Origin: Commensalibacter papalotli (ex Servin-Garciduenas et al. 2014)
GTDB taxonomy: Bacteria; Pseudomonadota; Alphaproteobacteria; Acetobacterales; Acetobacteraceae
Direction: 5' to 3'
Length of the DNA stretch: 64,000 bases
Assembly: GCF_000527695.1 (NCBI RefSeq)
Contig: NZ_ATSX01000001.1
Location: forward strand, 1,483,574 to 1,547,573
The position numbers and the translations under genes were made by a program. The notes under the pieces are model-generated. The model worked only from the letters and a program-made list of their open reading frames with translations. It was not told where the DNA came from and ran no database searches. Positions within the stretch are counted from its first letter, which is position 1. Each line of letters starts with the position of its first letter. Shown one piece after another: positions 1 to 8,986 of this stretch.

Positions 1-616
1 TTTGAGATGTAACAAATCCTACTTTAGCCATCAAGGTCAATAGTACAGGCAATTCAAATGCAATGCCAAAGGCCAAGATCAATCGTGTCACTAAACTAAG
101 ATACTCCGAGACTTTAGCTTGTAATTCAATATGCATTGCTGCATTCCCTGAACCACTTACTTGAAACGATAAAAAGAACTTCCAAGCCAAAGGAAAAACA
201 AAGAAATAAGCAAGGCTAGCCCCAAGCAAGAATAAAATCGGCGTTGCAATTAAAAAAGGAGCAAAAACTTTCTTTTCTTTTTTATATAATCCTGGCGCAA
301 TATAAACCCATGCTTGAATAGCAATCATCGGAAAAGATAGAAAAGTAGCGCCAAAAAATGCGACTTTGATATAAGTAAAAAAAGCTTCATACAAAGCAGT
401 ATAAATCATTTGTGGTTGTTGGCCATCTGCACGCATTGCACTTTCTAAAGGATGTGCCAAAAACAAATAAATTTCTTGGGAAAAATGATAACAAATCGCA
501 AAAGTCACTAAAAACGTCCCAATACACCACATCAAGCGACGGCGCAGTTCAACGAAATGCTCCATCAAAGGCATGGCTTTGTCGTTTAATCCTTCTGCTT
601 GCTCTTGATCGCTCAT
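1..616 (-). CDS. tatC: Sec-independent protein translocase TatC (5' part only)
   Basis: Multi-spanning receptor subunit of the twin-arginine translocase, which exports folded proteins across the inner membrane. About 205 N-terminal residues are present, and the 3' end lies beyond the window start. The translation begins MSDQEQAEGLNDKAMPLMEH and continues with the family's ELRRRL segment before the first membrane helix, then long hydrophobic spans. The ATG overlaps the tatB stop in an ATGA, so the two are translationally coupled. Several proteins in this window depend on Tat, for example the RR-motif dehydrogenase at 36.2 kb. Confidence 0.95.
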   Translation of the reverse strand, partial: MSDQEQAEGLNDKAMPLMEHFVELRRRLMWCIGTFLVTFAICYHFSQEIYLFLAHPLESAMRADGQQPQMIYTALYEAFFTYIKVAFFGATFLSFPMIAIQAWVYIAPGLYKKEKKVFAPFLIATPILFLLGASLAYFFVFPLAWKFFLSFQVSGSGNAAMHIELQAKVSEYLSLVTRLILAFGIAFELPVLLTLMAKVGFVTSQ

Positions 617-1173
617 AACCATCTCTGTTCTTTGTATTTGGAAATATGCGGTGGAATCATCGCAGGGGATGGTGGGGCTGCTCGCCTTACCTGTACTCTT
701 TGTGCGACAGATGGGGGAAAGAATACTGGGGCTGGATCAGATTTTTCCAATGCTTCGTAATCAATATTTTCTTCTTTTTGCCAATCATCGTGAATGTCCT
801 CAATCGTGCCTGGGATAGGTTTTATTTCCCCTTGAGCAACTTCTGAATAATCCGTGGCGGGAGAGCTCATCGCAGTTTCAGAAAAAGGAGAATCTCGTAA
901 TGTATTTTGCAAAGAACCATCCCGATCAATAGCGTTTAAAATGGCCCCTTTAACATTTAAATTTCGAAGTTGTAATAACTGATTTTTGGCTTCTTTTAAG
1001 TCAGGATCTTTAATAACCTCATCCACTTGGCTGTGAAATTCACTTGCCATTTTACGACATTTCTTGATCATATCAGAAAGCCACTTTAATATTTTGGGAA
1101 AATCTTTTGGGCCAATAAAAACCATACTGACCACACCAATCAATAAGATCTCTGCCCAGGAAAAACCAAACAT
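613..1173 (-). CDS. tatB: Sec-independent protein translocase TatB
   Basis: TatB forms the substrate receptor with TatC in the inner membrane. This 186-residue protein has one N-terminal transmembrane helix (about residues 4-20) with the conserved Glu at position 8, a GPKDFPK hinge, then a basic amphipathic helix and a long, poorly conserved acidic/proline-rich cytoplasmic tail. It overlaps tatC by 4 bases and lies 100 bases after scpB. A tatA gene, which often precedes tatB, is not visible in the gap. The GPKDFP hinge and long tail favour TatB over TatA. Confidence 0.93.
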   Translation of the reverse strand: MFGFSWAEILLIGVVSMVFIGPKDFPKILKWLSDMIKKCRKMASEFHSQVDEVIKDPDLKEAKNQLLQLRNLNVKGAILNAIDRDGSLQNTLRDSPFSETAMSSPATDYSEVAQGEIKPIPGTIEDIHDDWQKEENIDYEALEKSDPAPVFFPPSVAQRVQVRRAAPPSPAMIPPHISKYKEQRWL

Positions 1174-1273
1174 CGTTTCTTTCGACCCCTTAACCCATCC
1201 ATTTCATCGTGATGAAATCTCTTACCCTTATTCTTCTATACGGTTTCTGATCAGAAAATCCAAAAGAATTCGA

Positions 1274-1846
1274 TCAATCTTGTGAAGTTTGATAGGGAAT
1301 ATCTGCAAATAGCTCTTCTTTCTTCGGTAAGTCACTCAATTCATTTAATCCTAAATAGCTCAAAAACTCTTGTGTTGTGCCCCACAAGGTTGGACGACCA
1401 GGCACTTGTTTGTGTCCACAGGGTTTAACCAAAGCACTTTCTAATAAACTATCCAAAATATTTTGACCCAAACTTACACCACGAATATGTTCTATGTCCG
1501 CACGCGTACATGGTTGATGATAAGCAATAATGGATAGAGTCTCCATTGCAGCTCTTGATAATCTCTTAGGTTTATTAATTACTTTTACCAAAAATGGCGC
1601 ATATTCTTGGGCTGTACGAAACTGCCACCCTCCTGCTATCTGATATAACCGAAAACCTTTATTGGCATAATCTTGTTGTAAACGCCCCAACAATAGTCGC
1701 AGCTCAACTGAAAACTCTGTCATATCATCAGCAGAAATTCCATTTTTTTTCAAAAGCTCAATCATTATTTTCTCTGTTACTGGTTCTGATTGAGAAAAAA
1801 TAAAAGCTTCAAGAATTTCTTTATATTGCGTAGGGATTAGGCTCAT
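1274..1846 (-). CDS. scpB: Segregation and condensation protein B
   Basis: Kleisin-interacting winged-helix subunit of the SMC-ScpAB condensin, acting in chromosome compaction and segregation. The 190 residues include the family's ETLSIIAYHQPCTRADIEHI helix and the following RGVS and GRPTLWGTT motifs, close to the usual length. The ATG overlaps the scpA stop by 4 bases (ATGA), so it is probably translated with scpA. Confidence 0.95.
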   Translation of the reverse strand: MSLIPTQYKEILEAFIFSQSEPVTEKIMIELLKKNGISADDMTEFSVELRLLLGRLQQDYANKGFRLYQIAGGWQFRTAQEYAPFLVKVINKPKRLSRAAMETLSIIAYHQPCTRADIEHIRGVSLGQNILDSLLESALVKPCGHKQVPGRPTLWGTTQEFLSYLGLNELSDLPKKEELFADIPYQTSQD

Positions 1847-2682
1847 GATTCGTTTTCTTTTTCAATTATGGAATTTGTTTCATATTTCCTAAGTTGAATC
1901 CGACCAAATTGTTCCTGTTGATTCAATTGTATTTGTCCATCTTTTGCTAATTCTAACCCAGCCAATAACGTTCCACTCCAAGCAGCTTTAACTTGGCGAG
2001 AAACCATTTCTGGCGTCGTATCATTTTGTTGCAAAGATGTATAACTAGGCAAAAATGCATCCAATACATGCCAACCAGGCACATGACTTTGCCCCAAAAG
2101 CCGTTTTAACCGAGATAATGCATCACGCACTGTCCAAAAGTTAAAAGATCGCAATCGCCACGCTTTCTTTTTTGACTTTCTACGCGCAACCCCTACATAA
2201 GCACCCATAAAACGCGAAATATCTAAAACAACGCCAGAAGTATCAATTTCAGTATGGTTTTCATAAAACCCACGAACAAAAACTTCACTGCCCAACAAAG
2301 GGCGCTCACTCATCCATTTAGCTACCTGATTAATACGTTCAAGCTCTTCTAAACGTTCTTGCAAGATATCAACCGCTTGTTCTGTCTCCTCACCTTCGAC
2401 AGGTTTTTCAGGAAGTAACAAACAAGATTTTAACCATGCCAACCAAGCCGCCATTACCAACCAATCTGCAGCCAATTCTAAACGAATTTTTCGTGCAGAT
2501 TCAATAATTTCTAAATATTGCTCAACGAGTTGTAAAATAGAAATTTTCGCAAGATCGACTTTTTGTGTTCGCGCCAGTTGTAACAACAGATCCAAAGGCC
2601 CTTCAAAGCCATCTAGATGTACAACAAAGGATTCAGTTTCCTGAATCCTTTGTTCCAATTCGATATCAACCAATTCTGACAT
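1843..2682 (-). CDS. scpA: Segregation and condensation protein A
   Basis: Kleisin subunit bridging the SMC heads in bacterial condensin. The 279 residues begin with the diagnostic segment FEGPLDLLLQLARTQKVDL (about residues 25-43), followed by a helical central region and a C-terminal winged-helix part. It starts 15 bases after the SPOR gene and overlaps scpB. In many alphaproteobacteria nagZ sits between the SPOR gene and scpA; here there is no room for it. Confidence 0.95.
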   Translation of the reverse strand: MSELVDIELEQRIQETESFVVHLDGFEGPLDLLLQLARTQKVDLAKISILQLVEQYLEIIESARKIRLELAADWLVMAAWLAWLKSCLLLPEKPVEGEETEQAVDILQERLEELERINQVAKWMSERPLLGSEVFVRGFYENHTEIDTSGVVLDISRFMGAYVGVARRKSKKKAWRLRSFNFWTVRDALSRLKRLLGQSHVPGWHVLDAFLPSYTSLQQNDTTPEMVSRQVKAAWSGTLLAGLELAKDGQIQLNQQEQFGRIQLRKYETNSIIEKENES

Positions 2683-2697
2683 CAGCCAATAAAATCA

Positions 2698-3714
2698 TTA
2701 ATATGCAATAGTACAAGCAACACCTTTTGCTTTTAACTGAGCACAAACGCTGCTGACTTGTGCTTTTGAAGTCAATCCTTTAACACGCAAACGATAAACA
2801 GCACTTCCATTTACTTCGGCTTTTTGAATAGAAGGAGAATATTTTCCCAAGATTTCAGGTGCTTTTTTCTTCAATGTTTGCCATTGTTGTTGTGCTGCAT
2901 CATGAGATTTCAAAGATGCTAATTGCAAGCCAAATTTACCAGATGAAGCCTGATGAGCCTCGGCTTTTTTGGTTGTTTTTTTAGGCTCTACTTTCTTAGG
3001 TTCAGCTTTTTTAGGCTCTGTTGCACGATGGGTTTGTTGATGTTTAGGATGCGCTGTATGCTTTGGAGTTTCCTCGGCCCCCTCATTACTTCCCCCTATA
3101 TTAGATGAAGCTGATGGCACCGTTGTTGTATTATTGCTCGAATGCGTTTCAGATGGTGCTGTTGCGGTAGGTGGTGTAGGACGATTATACTGATCTGCCA
3201 ATGCTTGAGGATTTGCTTGTTCTGGCCCCGATGCTAACCCTGGTTGTCCATTTGGTGCGCCACCATTATTTAAAGCATTCTCACCAATTCCCATACCAAT
3301 AGTTTCAACATTTCCTGTGCTAACTGGTTTTACCTTGGCGACCTCTGCAGGAGGTTCAAAAACAGGAACTCCTTTATTTGATGAATTCAAGAACATCCAC
3401 CCACCAATAAAGATCACCAATATTGCGCCAACGCCCCCAGCAGCATAAGCTAAACGGCGTGTTGCATTCCCATCGCTACTTCCACCACCAAAAGCATTCA
3501 TAAATCCAAAACGTAATGGTTTTCTGCGATCATAATCTTGATCACCGTAGTCTTCTTCATCCTCATCATCATGATATCGGGACGTCATACGTTCACGATC
3601 ATTATAAACACGTTGATCAGGATGAGGAGAGCGATTATTTCCCCCATCATCCAAAGAATCTTCATCAAAAAAAGACTTTCTTTTTGAAGGGTCTGGTGAA
3701 TTTGGATCTATCAT
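2698..3714 (-). CDS. SPOR-domain membrane protein
   Basis: A 338-residue single-pass inner-membrane protein. Seen: an acidic, disordered cytoplasmic N-terminus, one transmembrane helix at about residues 88-109, a long Pro/Thr/Lys-rich periplasmic linker with several PKKxEPKK-type repeats, and a SPOR domain in the last about 75 residues (GLQLASLKSHDAA to the C-terminus). SPOR domains bind denuded glycan strands at the division septum, so a role in cell envelope or division is inferred. It overlaps argS by an ATGA. Confidence 0.88.
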   Translation of the reverse strand: MIDPNSPDPSKRKSFFDEDSLDDGGNNRSPHPDQRVYNDRERMTSRYHDDEDEEDYGDQDYDRRKPLRFGFMNAFGGGSSDGNATRRLAYAAGGVGAILVIFIGGWMFLNSSNKGVPVFEPPAEVAKVKPVSTGNVETIGMGIGENALNNGGAPNGQPGLASGPEQANPQALADQYNRPTPPTATAPSETHSSNNTTTVPSASSNIGGSNEGAEETPKHTAHPKHQQTHRATEPKKAEPKKVEPKKTTKKAEAHQASSGKFGLQLASLKSHDAAQQQWQTLKKKAPEILGKYSPSIQKAEVNGSAVYRLRVKGLTSKAQVSSVCAQLKAKGVACTIAY

Positions 3715-5513
3715 CTCATTTCCTCTACTGGTTCAACACCTAAAATCATCATTGCAGAACGAATAACACAAGCTGTAGCTTCTACCAACGCCAATCTTGC
3801 TTTTGTTCCTGACAAGTCATCTTCTTGAATAAATCGTAATGTAGCATCATCTCGTCCTGCATTCCACAGCGCATGAAAATCTGCTGCTACTTCCATTAAA
3901 TAATAAGCTATACGGTGTGGCTCTCTAACCAAAGCTGCACTTTCAACAATTCTGGACCACTGAGCCAACCGACGCATTAATGATAGCTCTGCACTACTTT
4001 GTAAGTTCGTTAAAGCTTGCTGAGCCAACATAGCGGGCTTAACCGCATCTGCCCCAAGAGTTTCAACCGCTGAGCGCAATACAGAACGACAACGAGCATG
4101 CGCATATTGCACATAAAATACAGGATTATCCCGTGTTTGTGCAATCACTTGTTCAAGGTCAAAATTCATTTGTGCATCAGACTTACGGGTAAGCATTGTA
4201 AATCGCACAGCATCTTTGCCTACTTCATCAATCAAATCACGCAGCGTAATAAAAGTTCCAGCACGTTTTGACATCTTAACGACTTCGCCATTACGTACTA
4301 CACGTACAATTTGACAAAGCACCACTTCAAAATCAACAGGATTTTGATCGGTTAACGCTTTAATCGCCGCACGCATTCGGGGTACATAGCCCCCATGATC
4401 TGCTCCCCAAATGTCGATTAAGATCTTGGCACCGCGTTCAATTTTATCGTAATGATAGCCAATATCATTGGCAAAATAAGTTGCTGTTCCATCGGACTTA
4501 CGTAAAGGACGATCAACATCATCCCCATACTCTGTTGATTTAAATAAAGTTTGTGGGCGCTGTTCCCAGTCTTCAATGACTTTACCTTTGGGGGGTTCCA
4601 GAACACCCGTATAAAGCAAGCCTTTATCTGTTAAAATCTTTAATGCTTGATCTGCTTTACCTGAACTTAAAATAGAGCGCTCTGATACGAACACTTCCTG
4701 ATGTACACCTAACGCGTCCAAATCTTGACGAATACTGCTCATCATTTGTTCAAGCACACATTCTTTCACAATATCAAACCAGGTGGGTAAAGGTTGTGCA
4801 TCTGTACCTTGTAATAAAGCATCACCATGTTTTTTAACTAAAACCCGCCCTACTTCAACCAAATAGTCGCCTTGATATTGCAACCCTGATGCCATATAGG
4901 TTTTGAATTTTTCTTCGAATGCCTCGGCTGATAAATCCTGACCCAAAGCTTGTAAATAACGCCAATAAGCAGCCCAAGTTAGCGCCACCACTTGAGTGCC
5001 TGCATCATTAATGTAATATTCTTTGGTAACGTCGAACCCTGCTTTTGCCATTAAATTAGCCAAAACATCACCGACCACAGCTCCCCTGCAATGTCCAACA
5101 TGCATTGGTCCTGTAGGATTGGCAGAAACATATTCAATATTTACCATTGTTCCTTGGCCAATTTGGCTAGCACCAAAAGATTCGCCAGTCTGTAATATCG
5201 TCGAAACTAAATTTTGAAAAACAGAAGCCGTAATCTTTAAATTAACAAACCCAGGACCCGCAGGCTCGGCATATTCTATTCCATCGACTTGTTTTAAATA
5301 ATCCGCCAACTCCTGAGCAAGTTCCTGAGGGCGACGTTTAACCGCTTTGGCAATAATCAAAGCCGCGTTGGTCGCCATATCTCCATGAGCAGGATCTTTG
5401 GTCGGGGTCAGCTCAACACGTTCCAATAACGCTTCGGGTAAATCAGGCACGCTCTGCCGCAAGGCCTGTAATACATATTGGCGGAAGAAAACGTACAGAT
5501 TATGGTCAATCAT
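3711..5513 (-). CDS. argS: Arginyl-tRNA synthetase
   Basis: Class I aminoacyl-tRNA synthetase charging tRNA-Arg in the cytoplasm. The 600 residues show the N-terminal additional domain, the HVGH form of the HIGH signature (138-141, in a conserved SANPTGPMHVGHCRG context), the KMSKR loop (413-417) and the C-terminal DALR anticodon-binding region. It lies 100 bases after dgt on the same strand and overlaps the SPOR gene by 4 bases, the usual alphaproteobacterial arrangement. Confidence 0.97.
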   Translation of the reverse strand: MIDHNLYVFFRQYVLQALRQSVPDLPEALLERVELTPTKDPAHGDMATNAALIIAKAVKRRPQELAQELADYLKQVDGIEYAEPAGPGFVNLKITASVFQNLVSTILQTGESFGASQIGQGTMVNIEYVSANPTGPMHVGHCRGAVVGDVLANLMAKAGFDVTKEYYINDAGTQVVALTWAAYWRYLQALGQDLSAEAFEEKFKTYMASGLQYQGDYLVEVGRVLVKKHGDALLQGTDAQPLPTWFDIVKECVLEQMMSSIRQDLDALGVHQEVFVSERSILSSGKADQALKILTDKGLLYTGVLEPPKGKVIEDWEQRPQTLFKSTEYGDDVDRPLRKSDGTATYFANDIGYHYDKIERGAKILIDIWGADHGGYVPRMRAAIKALTDQNPVDFEVVLCQIVRVVRNGEVVKMSKRAGTFITLRDLIDEVGKDAVRFTMLTRKSDAQMNFDLEQVIAQTRDNPVFYVQYAHARCRSVLRSAVETLGADAVKPAMLAQQALTNLQSSAELSLMRRLAQWSRIVESAALVREPHRIAYYLMEVAADFHALWNAGRDDATLRFIQEDDLSGTKARLALVEATACVIRSAMMILGVEPVEEMR

Positions 5514-5613
5514 ATAAAAACTATCTTTCTCACAAGCAAGGAAACTTTCTTATCTATTTACCGAACCCTCGGCAAAAAAGCCATTCTAACTTTTAATTTA
5601 TCGCAGAAAAATT

Positions 5614-6798
5614 TTAAGCCAATATCGCAAGATCTGTCAGGCGTTGATATTCCTCCATAGCGTAACGATCTGTCATTCCTGCAATATAGTCAACAACAAC
5701 ACGCAATGCACCTGATTTTTGCTTTCTTTCCTGAGCTTTTTCTAATCGTCTTTGCCATTCTGTTGGCAATAAATCCATATTTTCAGATAATATTGTAAAA
5801 AGTTCGCAAACTAACTTTTGTCCCTTTCGGCTCATTCGATTGACGCGCCAATGATAATAGAGGTTTTTGTACAAAAATTGACGAATCTGTTGATTGGCTT
5901 GTCCTACCTCTGGACTGAATTGTACCACTCCCATTTGTGCATAGCGAATATCATCTGAATTTTTAGGATTAAGCTCTTTTAAATTTAATAATGTTTGTTT
6001 TTTTAAATCACTAACTAATAAGTCAATCACCCTCCTAATCATTTCATGACGCAACCGATTATCACGATGCTCTATTACCGTAATGTCTTGCATCACTTTT
6101 TGAGCCTTGTACAAGGCCTCACCAACTATGGGTAGATCTTTTAACTCATTAAATTGTAATAACCCTGCCCGCAAACCATCATCCAGATCATGACTATGAT
6201 AGGCTATATCATCCGATATAGACGCAATTTGTGCTTCAATAGAGGCATAGCTGGTTATCTCCAAAGGATAATATTGATCATAAGCTTTTAAATAAGGATC
6301 AGGATTTAACACTGGGCCATTATGCTTTGCCAAACCTTCAAGGCTCTCCCATGTTAAATTAAGACCATCGAAAGCTACATAACGTTGTTCTAAACGTGTT
6401 ACTTGACGCAACGATTGGTCGTTATGACTGAACCCATTATAGTCTTTCATACCCTCTTGTAAGGCATACTCGCCAGCATGACCAAAAGGCGGATGCCCCA
6501 AATCATGGGCCAGTGCCAAACATTCTGTTAAATCTTCATTTAATCGTAATGCTCTGGCAATTGAGCGTGCAATTTGTGCAACTTCCAAAGAGTGGGTTAA
6601 GCGTGTACGAAAAAAATCACCTTCATGATTTACAAAAACTTGCGTTTTATATTGCAACACACGAAATGCCGTTGAGTGAATAACGCGATCACGATCCCTT
6701 TGCCAAGGCGTACGCCCTGATGAAGATTCTGCCTCTGGATATAATCGTCCTCTGGCGGTTGCTTCTTGCACCGCATAAACAGCCAAATCCATGTTCAT
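5614..6798 (-). CDS. dgt: Deoxyguanosinetriphosphate triphosphohydrolase-like protein
   Basis: HD-domain metal-dependent dNTP triphosphohydrolase that converts dNTPs to nucleosides plus tripolyphosphate. The 394 residues contain the first His of the HD fold (RLTHSLEVAQ, His69), the His98-Asp99 pair in AHDLGHPPFGH, and a downstream DDIAYHSHDLDDG segment with the last metal ligand. The length matches the shorter alphaproteobacterial family rather than the 505-residue E. coli Dgt. Two in-frame ATGs (codons 1 and 3) are possible starts. It is divergent from xth. Confidence 0.93.
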   Translation of the reverse strand: MNMDLAVYAVQEATARGRLYPEAESSSGRTPWQRDRDRVIHSTAFRVLQYKTQVFVNHEGDFFRTRLTHSLEVAQIARSIARALRLNEDLTECLALAHDLGHPPFGHAGEYALQEGMKDYNGFSHNDQSLRQVTRLEQRYVAFDGLNLTWESLEGLAKHNGPVLNPDPYLKAYDQYYPLEITSYASIEAQIASISDDIAYHSHDLDDGLRAGLLQFNELKDLPIVGEALYKAQKVMQDITVIEHRDNRLRHEMIRRVIDLLVSDLKKQTLLNLKELNPKNSDDIRYAQMGVVQFSPEVGQANQQIRQFLYKNLYYHWRVNRMSRKGQKLVCELFTILSENMDLLPTEWQRRLEKAQERKQKSGALRVVVDYIAGMTDRYAMEEYQRLTDLAILA

Positions 6799-6866
6799 TA
6801 CGCTTTCAGTTTTTTACATTATCAAGAAAAAATCATGATGTCATATAATAATCATGATATAATTCT

Positions 6867-6897
6867 TTGACATAGTAAAATTCTTTGTGCCTATTAT
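6867..6897 (+). promoter_or_regulatory. Candidate sigma70 promoter for xth
   Basis: TTGACA at 6867-6872 is followed, after 18 bases, by CTATTA (or after 19 bases by TATTAT at 6892). The xth ATG lies about 40 bases downstream. Pattern match only; no transcript start is known. Confidence 0.4.
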
Positions 6898-6934
6898 TCA
6901 ATCAAGAAACACTTTTATTTTAAGGTTCGTTTTA

Positions 6935-7702
6935 ATGAAACTTGTTAGCTGGAATATCAACTCTATTCGGCAACGCCATGAACATGTTCAAGCATTTTTA
7001 ACCAAAGAACAACCAGACTGGTTATTTTTACAAGAAATTAAATGCCAAAATGAACAATTTCCAAAAGAAACCTTTGAAGAAATGGGCTATCAAGTTATCG
7101 TACATGGACAAAAAGCCTATAATGGGGTCGCAATTTTAAGCCGACATCCTTATCAACTGAACCATGTTGTCTTGCCAGATCTGAATGAAGAAGAACCTCA
7201 AGCACGTTATCTTGAGATTGAATGCCAAGGTGTTATCTTATGCAATTTATACCTGCCTAATGGAAATTCTGGTGGAGAAGAAGGATTTCAAAGAAAATTA
7301 CACTTTATCAATGCGTTAAGTAAACGTGCAGAGACCCTGTTAATAAACAAGCAAGATTTTATCTTTGCTGGGGATTTCAACATTTGCCCAACCGATCAAG
7401 ATTTTGCACCCAAGACCTTATCCGAAAATGATGCCTTGATCCGCACCGAAAGTCGTAATGGCTTTTATCGTTTATTGTGGCTTGGACTTACCGATGCGTT
7501 ACGTGCTTTATATCCCACAGAAACGCTTTATACTTTTTGGGATTACACCAGAGGAGCCTGGCAAAGAAATGCTGGCTTACGCATTGATCACGCATTGCTT
7601 TCGCCAAAAATGGCAGAGCAACTCAAAAGCTTTACAATTGAGAAATCAGAACGCGATAAAGAACAACCCTCTGATCATGTGCCTATTATTATCGAGTTCT
7701 AA
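6935..7702 (+). CDS. xth: Exodeoxyribonuclease III
   Basis: Mg-dependent AP endonuclease and 3'-5' exonuclease of base excision repair. The 255 residues carry the exonuclease-endonuclease-phosphatase motifs in order: LVSWNINSIRQR, LQEIKCQ (metal-binding Glu), AGDFNICPTD, RIDHALLS and a C-terminal SDHVP with the catalytic Asp-His. I chose the ATG at 6935, preceded by an AAGG about 9 bases upstream, because the translation then begins MKLVSWNIN as in relatives; an upstream in-frame start at 6887 would add 16 atypical residues. Confidence 0.95.
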   Translation: MKLVSWNINSIRQRHEHVQAFLTKEQPDWLFLQEIKCQNEQFPKETFEEMGYQVIVHGQKAYNGVAILSRHPYQLNHVVLPDLNEEEPQARYLEIECQGVILCNLYLPNGNSGGEEGFQRKLHFINALSKRAETLLINKQDFIFAGDFNICPTDQDFAPKTLSENDALIRTESRNGFYRLLWLGLTDALRALYPTETLYTFWDYTRGAWQRNAGLRIDHALLSPKMAEQLKSFTIEKSERDKEQPSDHVPIIIEF

Positions 7703-7735
7703 TAAAAAAAAGCGCTGTATCTACAGCGCCTTTTA
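7703..7735. terminator. Bidirectional intrinsic terminator
   Basis: Perfect 8-base stem GCGCTGTA / TACAGCGC (7712-7719 with 7722-7729), flanked by a run of A on the left and TTTT on the right. It sits between the convergent ends of xth and the glycosyltransferase gene and could stop transcription from both sides. Confidence 0.8.
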
Positions 7736-7739
7736 CTAA

Positions 7740-8885
7740 TTAAGATGCCTGCCAGTGTGGCGTTGAATCTTTATAAGGCGTTTCAAAATCTGCAATGACG
7801 CTCCAAAACTTACGATCATTCAACAAAACAACAGATGGTTTTTTTGTTTCACCACGTAAAGAACGATAAAAAGTCCTATTTAAAGCGCGTCCAAAAATAC
7901 CAGGGCCCGTTTTGTAAGCAATAAATAAACCTGTATGCAAATAACTATTACGATAAAGACTTAACATACAATCATTTAATATAGGACTATTTGGAACAGA
8001 ACCGAAGAAATCATTATGAACTACATTATTATGAGTCAATAAAAACACATGCTCGTAACTAGAAGGAATAATAGAGCAGAATTTATCAATAGATTGAATC
8101 TTAATATCAGCATCAAGCCACCATCCACCATAATAATTAATGACATGGACGCGTAAAAAATCAGCAGCCTCTGCAGGATGACGCGCAGAAAGGAAGATTT
8201 GTCTAGCTTCTACACCATAGTTTTGATAAAGCCACTCTATTGCTTCTGCTTTGTCAAAAATTTTCAAATTAAAATGTGTTAATCCTTTATGATACTCGAA
8301 ATTTTGAAGAATTTCAGCAGGTGGGTTTTGATCCCAATACATAAATAAATTATTGGGAATAACATTAAAGTCAGCTGCTCCAAAAGTCCTATCCTTGATA
8401 CAAATCTCTGGATTAGGGTTAAACAAATCCATCATAATGGTTAAATAAATTGTATCTGCTTCTTCACCTGTATGGAACTCTTCAAAGCAATTTCCCATTA
8501 ACCGAATTGCAGATAACGCATCGCCATTTTCTTTATATCGTTTCCATCCTTCTACAAAATTATATAAAGGAATACAAAGACCTTTCAGCTGGTTCATCTC
8601 ATCTTCTTTGATAGGAAAATTTCCTTTCAACAGAGCAACAAGTCGAGCCATTAGTAAAAAGTGAGCCAAAGGAAACTGACCTGCACTTTTAGAATGCATA
8701 TTAAAAGCAACTTTATAAAAAAAAGCTGCCTCAGCATAAAATTGATTAGTTCCTAGAATATTGGCTATATTAAAAGCATGTATTAATTCTGTAATACCGT
8801 GCTGTTGATAAAAATCTAATGCTTGAGAGCATATAGACAACATATCAGTATAATCAACATCTGGGTTAAGCTGGTTTTCTTCCAT
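7740..8885 (-). CDS. DXD glycosyltransferase, GT32/TcdB-like sugar-binding fold (paralogue 1)
   Basis: Probable nucleotide-sugar-dependent glycosyltransferase of about 381 residues. The C-terminal half has the Gly_transf_sug pattern: IPNNLFMYWDQNPP near residue 177, then HPAEAADFLRVHVI followed by GGWWLDAD, whose Asp258-Ala-Asp260 is the metal/UDP-sugar DXD. The N-terminal about 165 residues are helical with FNIANIL...AEAAFFYKVA repeats resembling TPR-type helices. No signal peptide or membrane span is seen, so it is cytoplasmic. A GTG at 8888 precedes the ATG; the ATG has a nearby AGGTGAG. Acceptor and donor are unknown. It is a tandem paralogue of the next gene. Confidence 0.75.
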   Translation of the reverse strand: MEENQLNPDVDYTDMLSICSQALDFYQQHGITELIHAFNIANILGTNQFYAEAAFFYKVAFNMHSKSAGQFPLAHFLLMARLVALLKGNFPIKEDEMNQLKGLCIPLYNFVEGWKRYKENGDALSAIRLMGNCFEEFHTGEEADTIYLTIMMDLFNPNPEICIKDRTFGAADFNVIPNNLFMYWDQNPPAEILQNFEYHKGLTHFNLKIFDKAEAIEWLYQNYGVEARQIFLSARHPAEAADFLRVHVINYYGGWWLDADIKIQSIDKFCSIIPSSYEHVFLLTHNNVVHNDFFGSVPNSPILNDCMLSLYRNSYLHTGLFIAYKTGPGIFGRALNRTFYRSLRGETKKPSVVLLNDRKFWSVIADFETPYKDSTPHWQAS

Positions 8886-8986
8886 CACTTCTCACCTAAA
8901 ATCAGAAAAGAACAAGTCCATACACTATTTAAATTGTTCAATAAAATATAGCAATCTAATATAAAAATATATTTGATAGTAATCTT

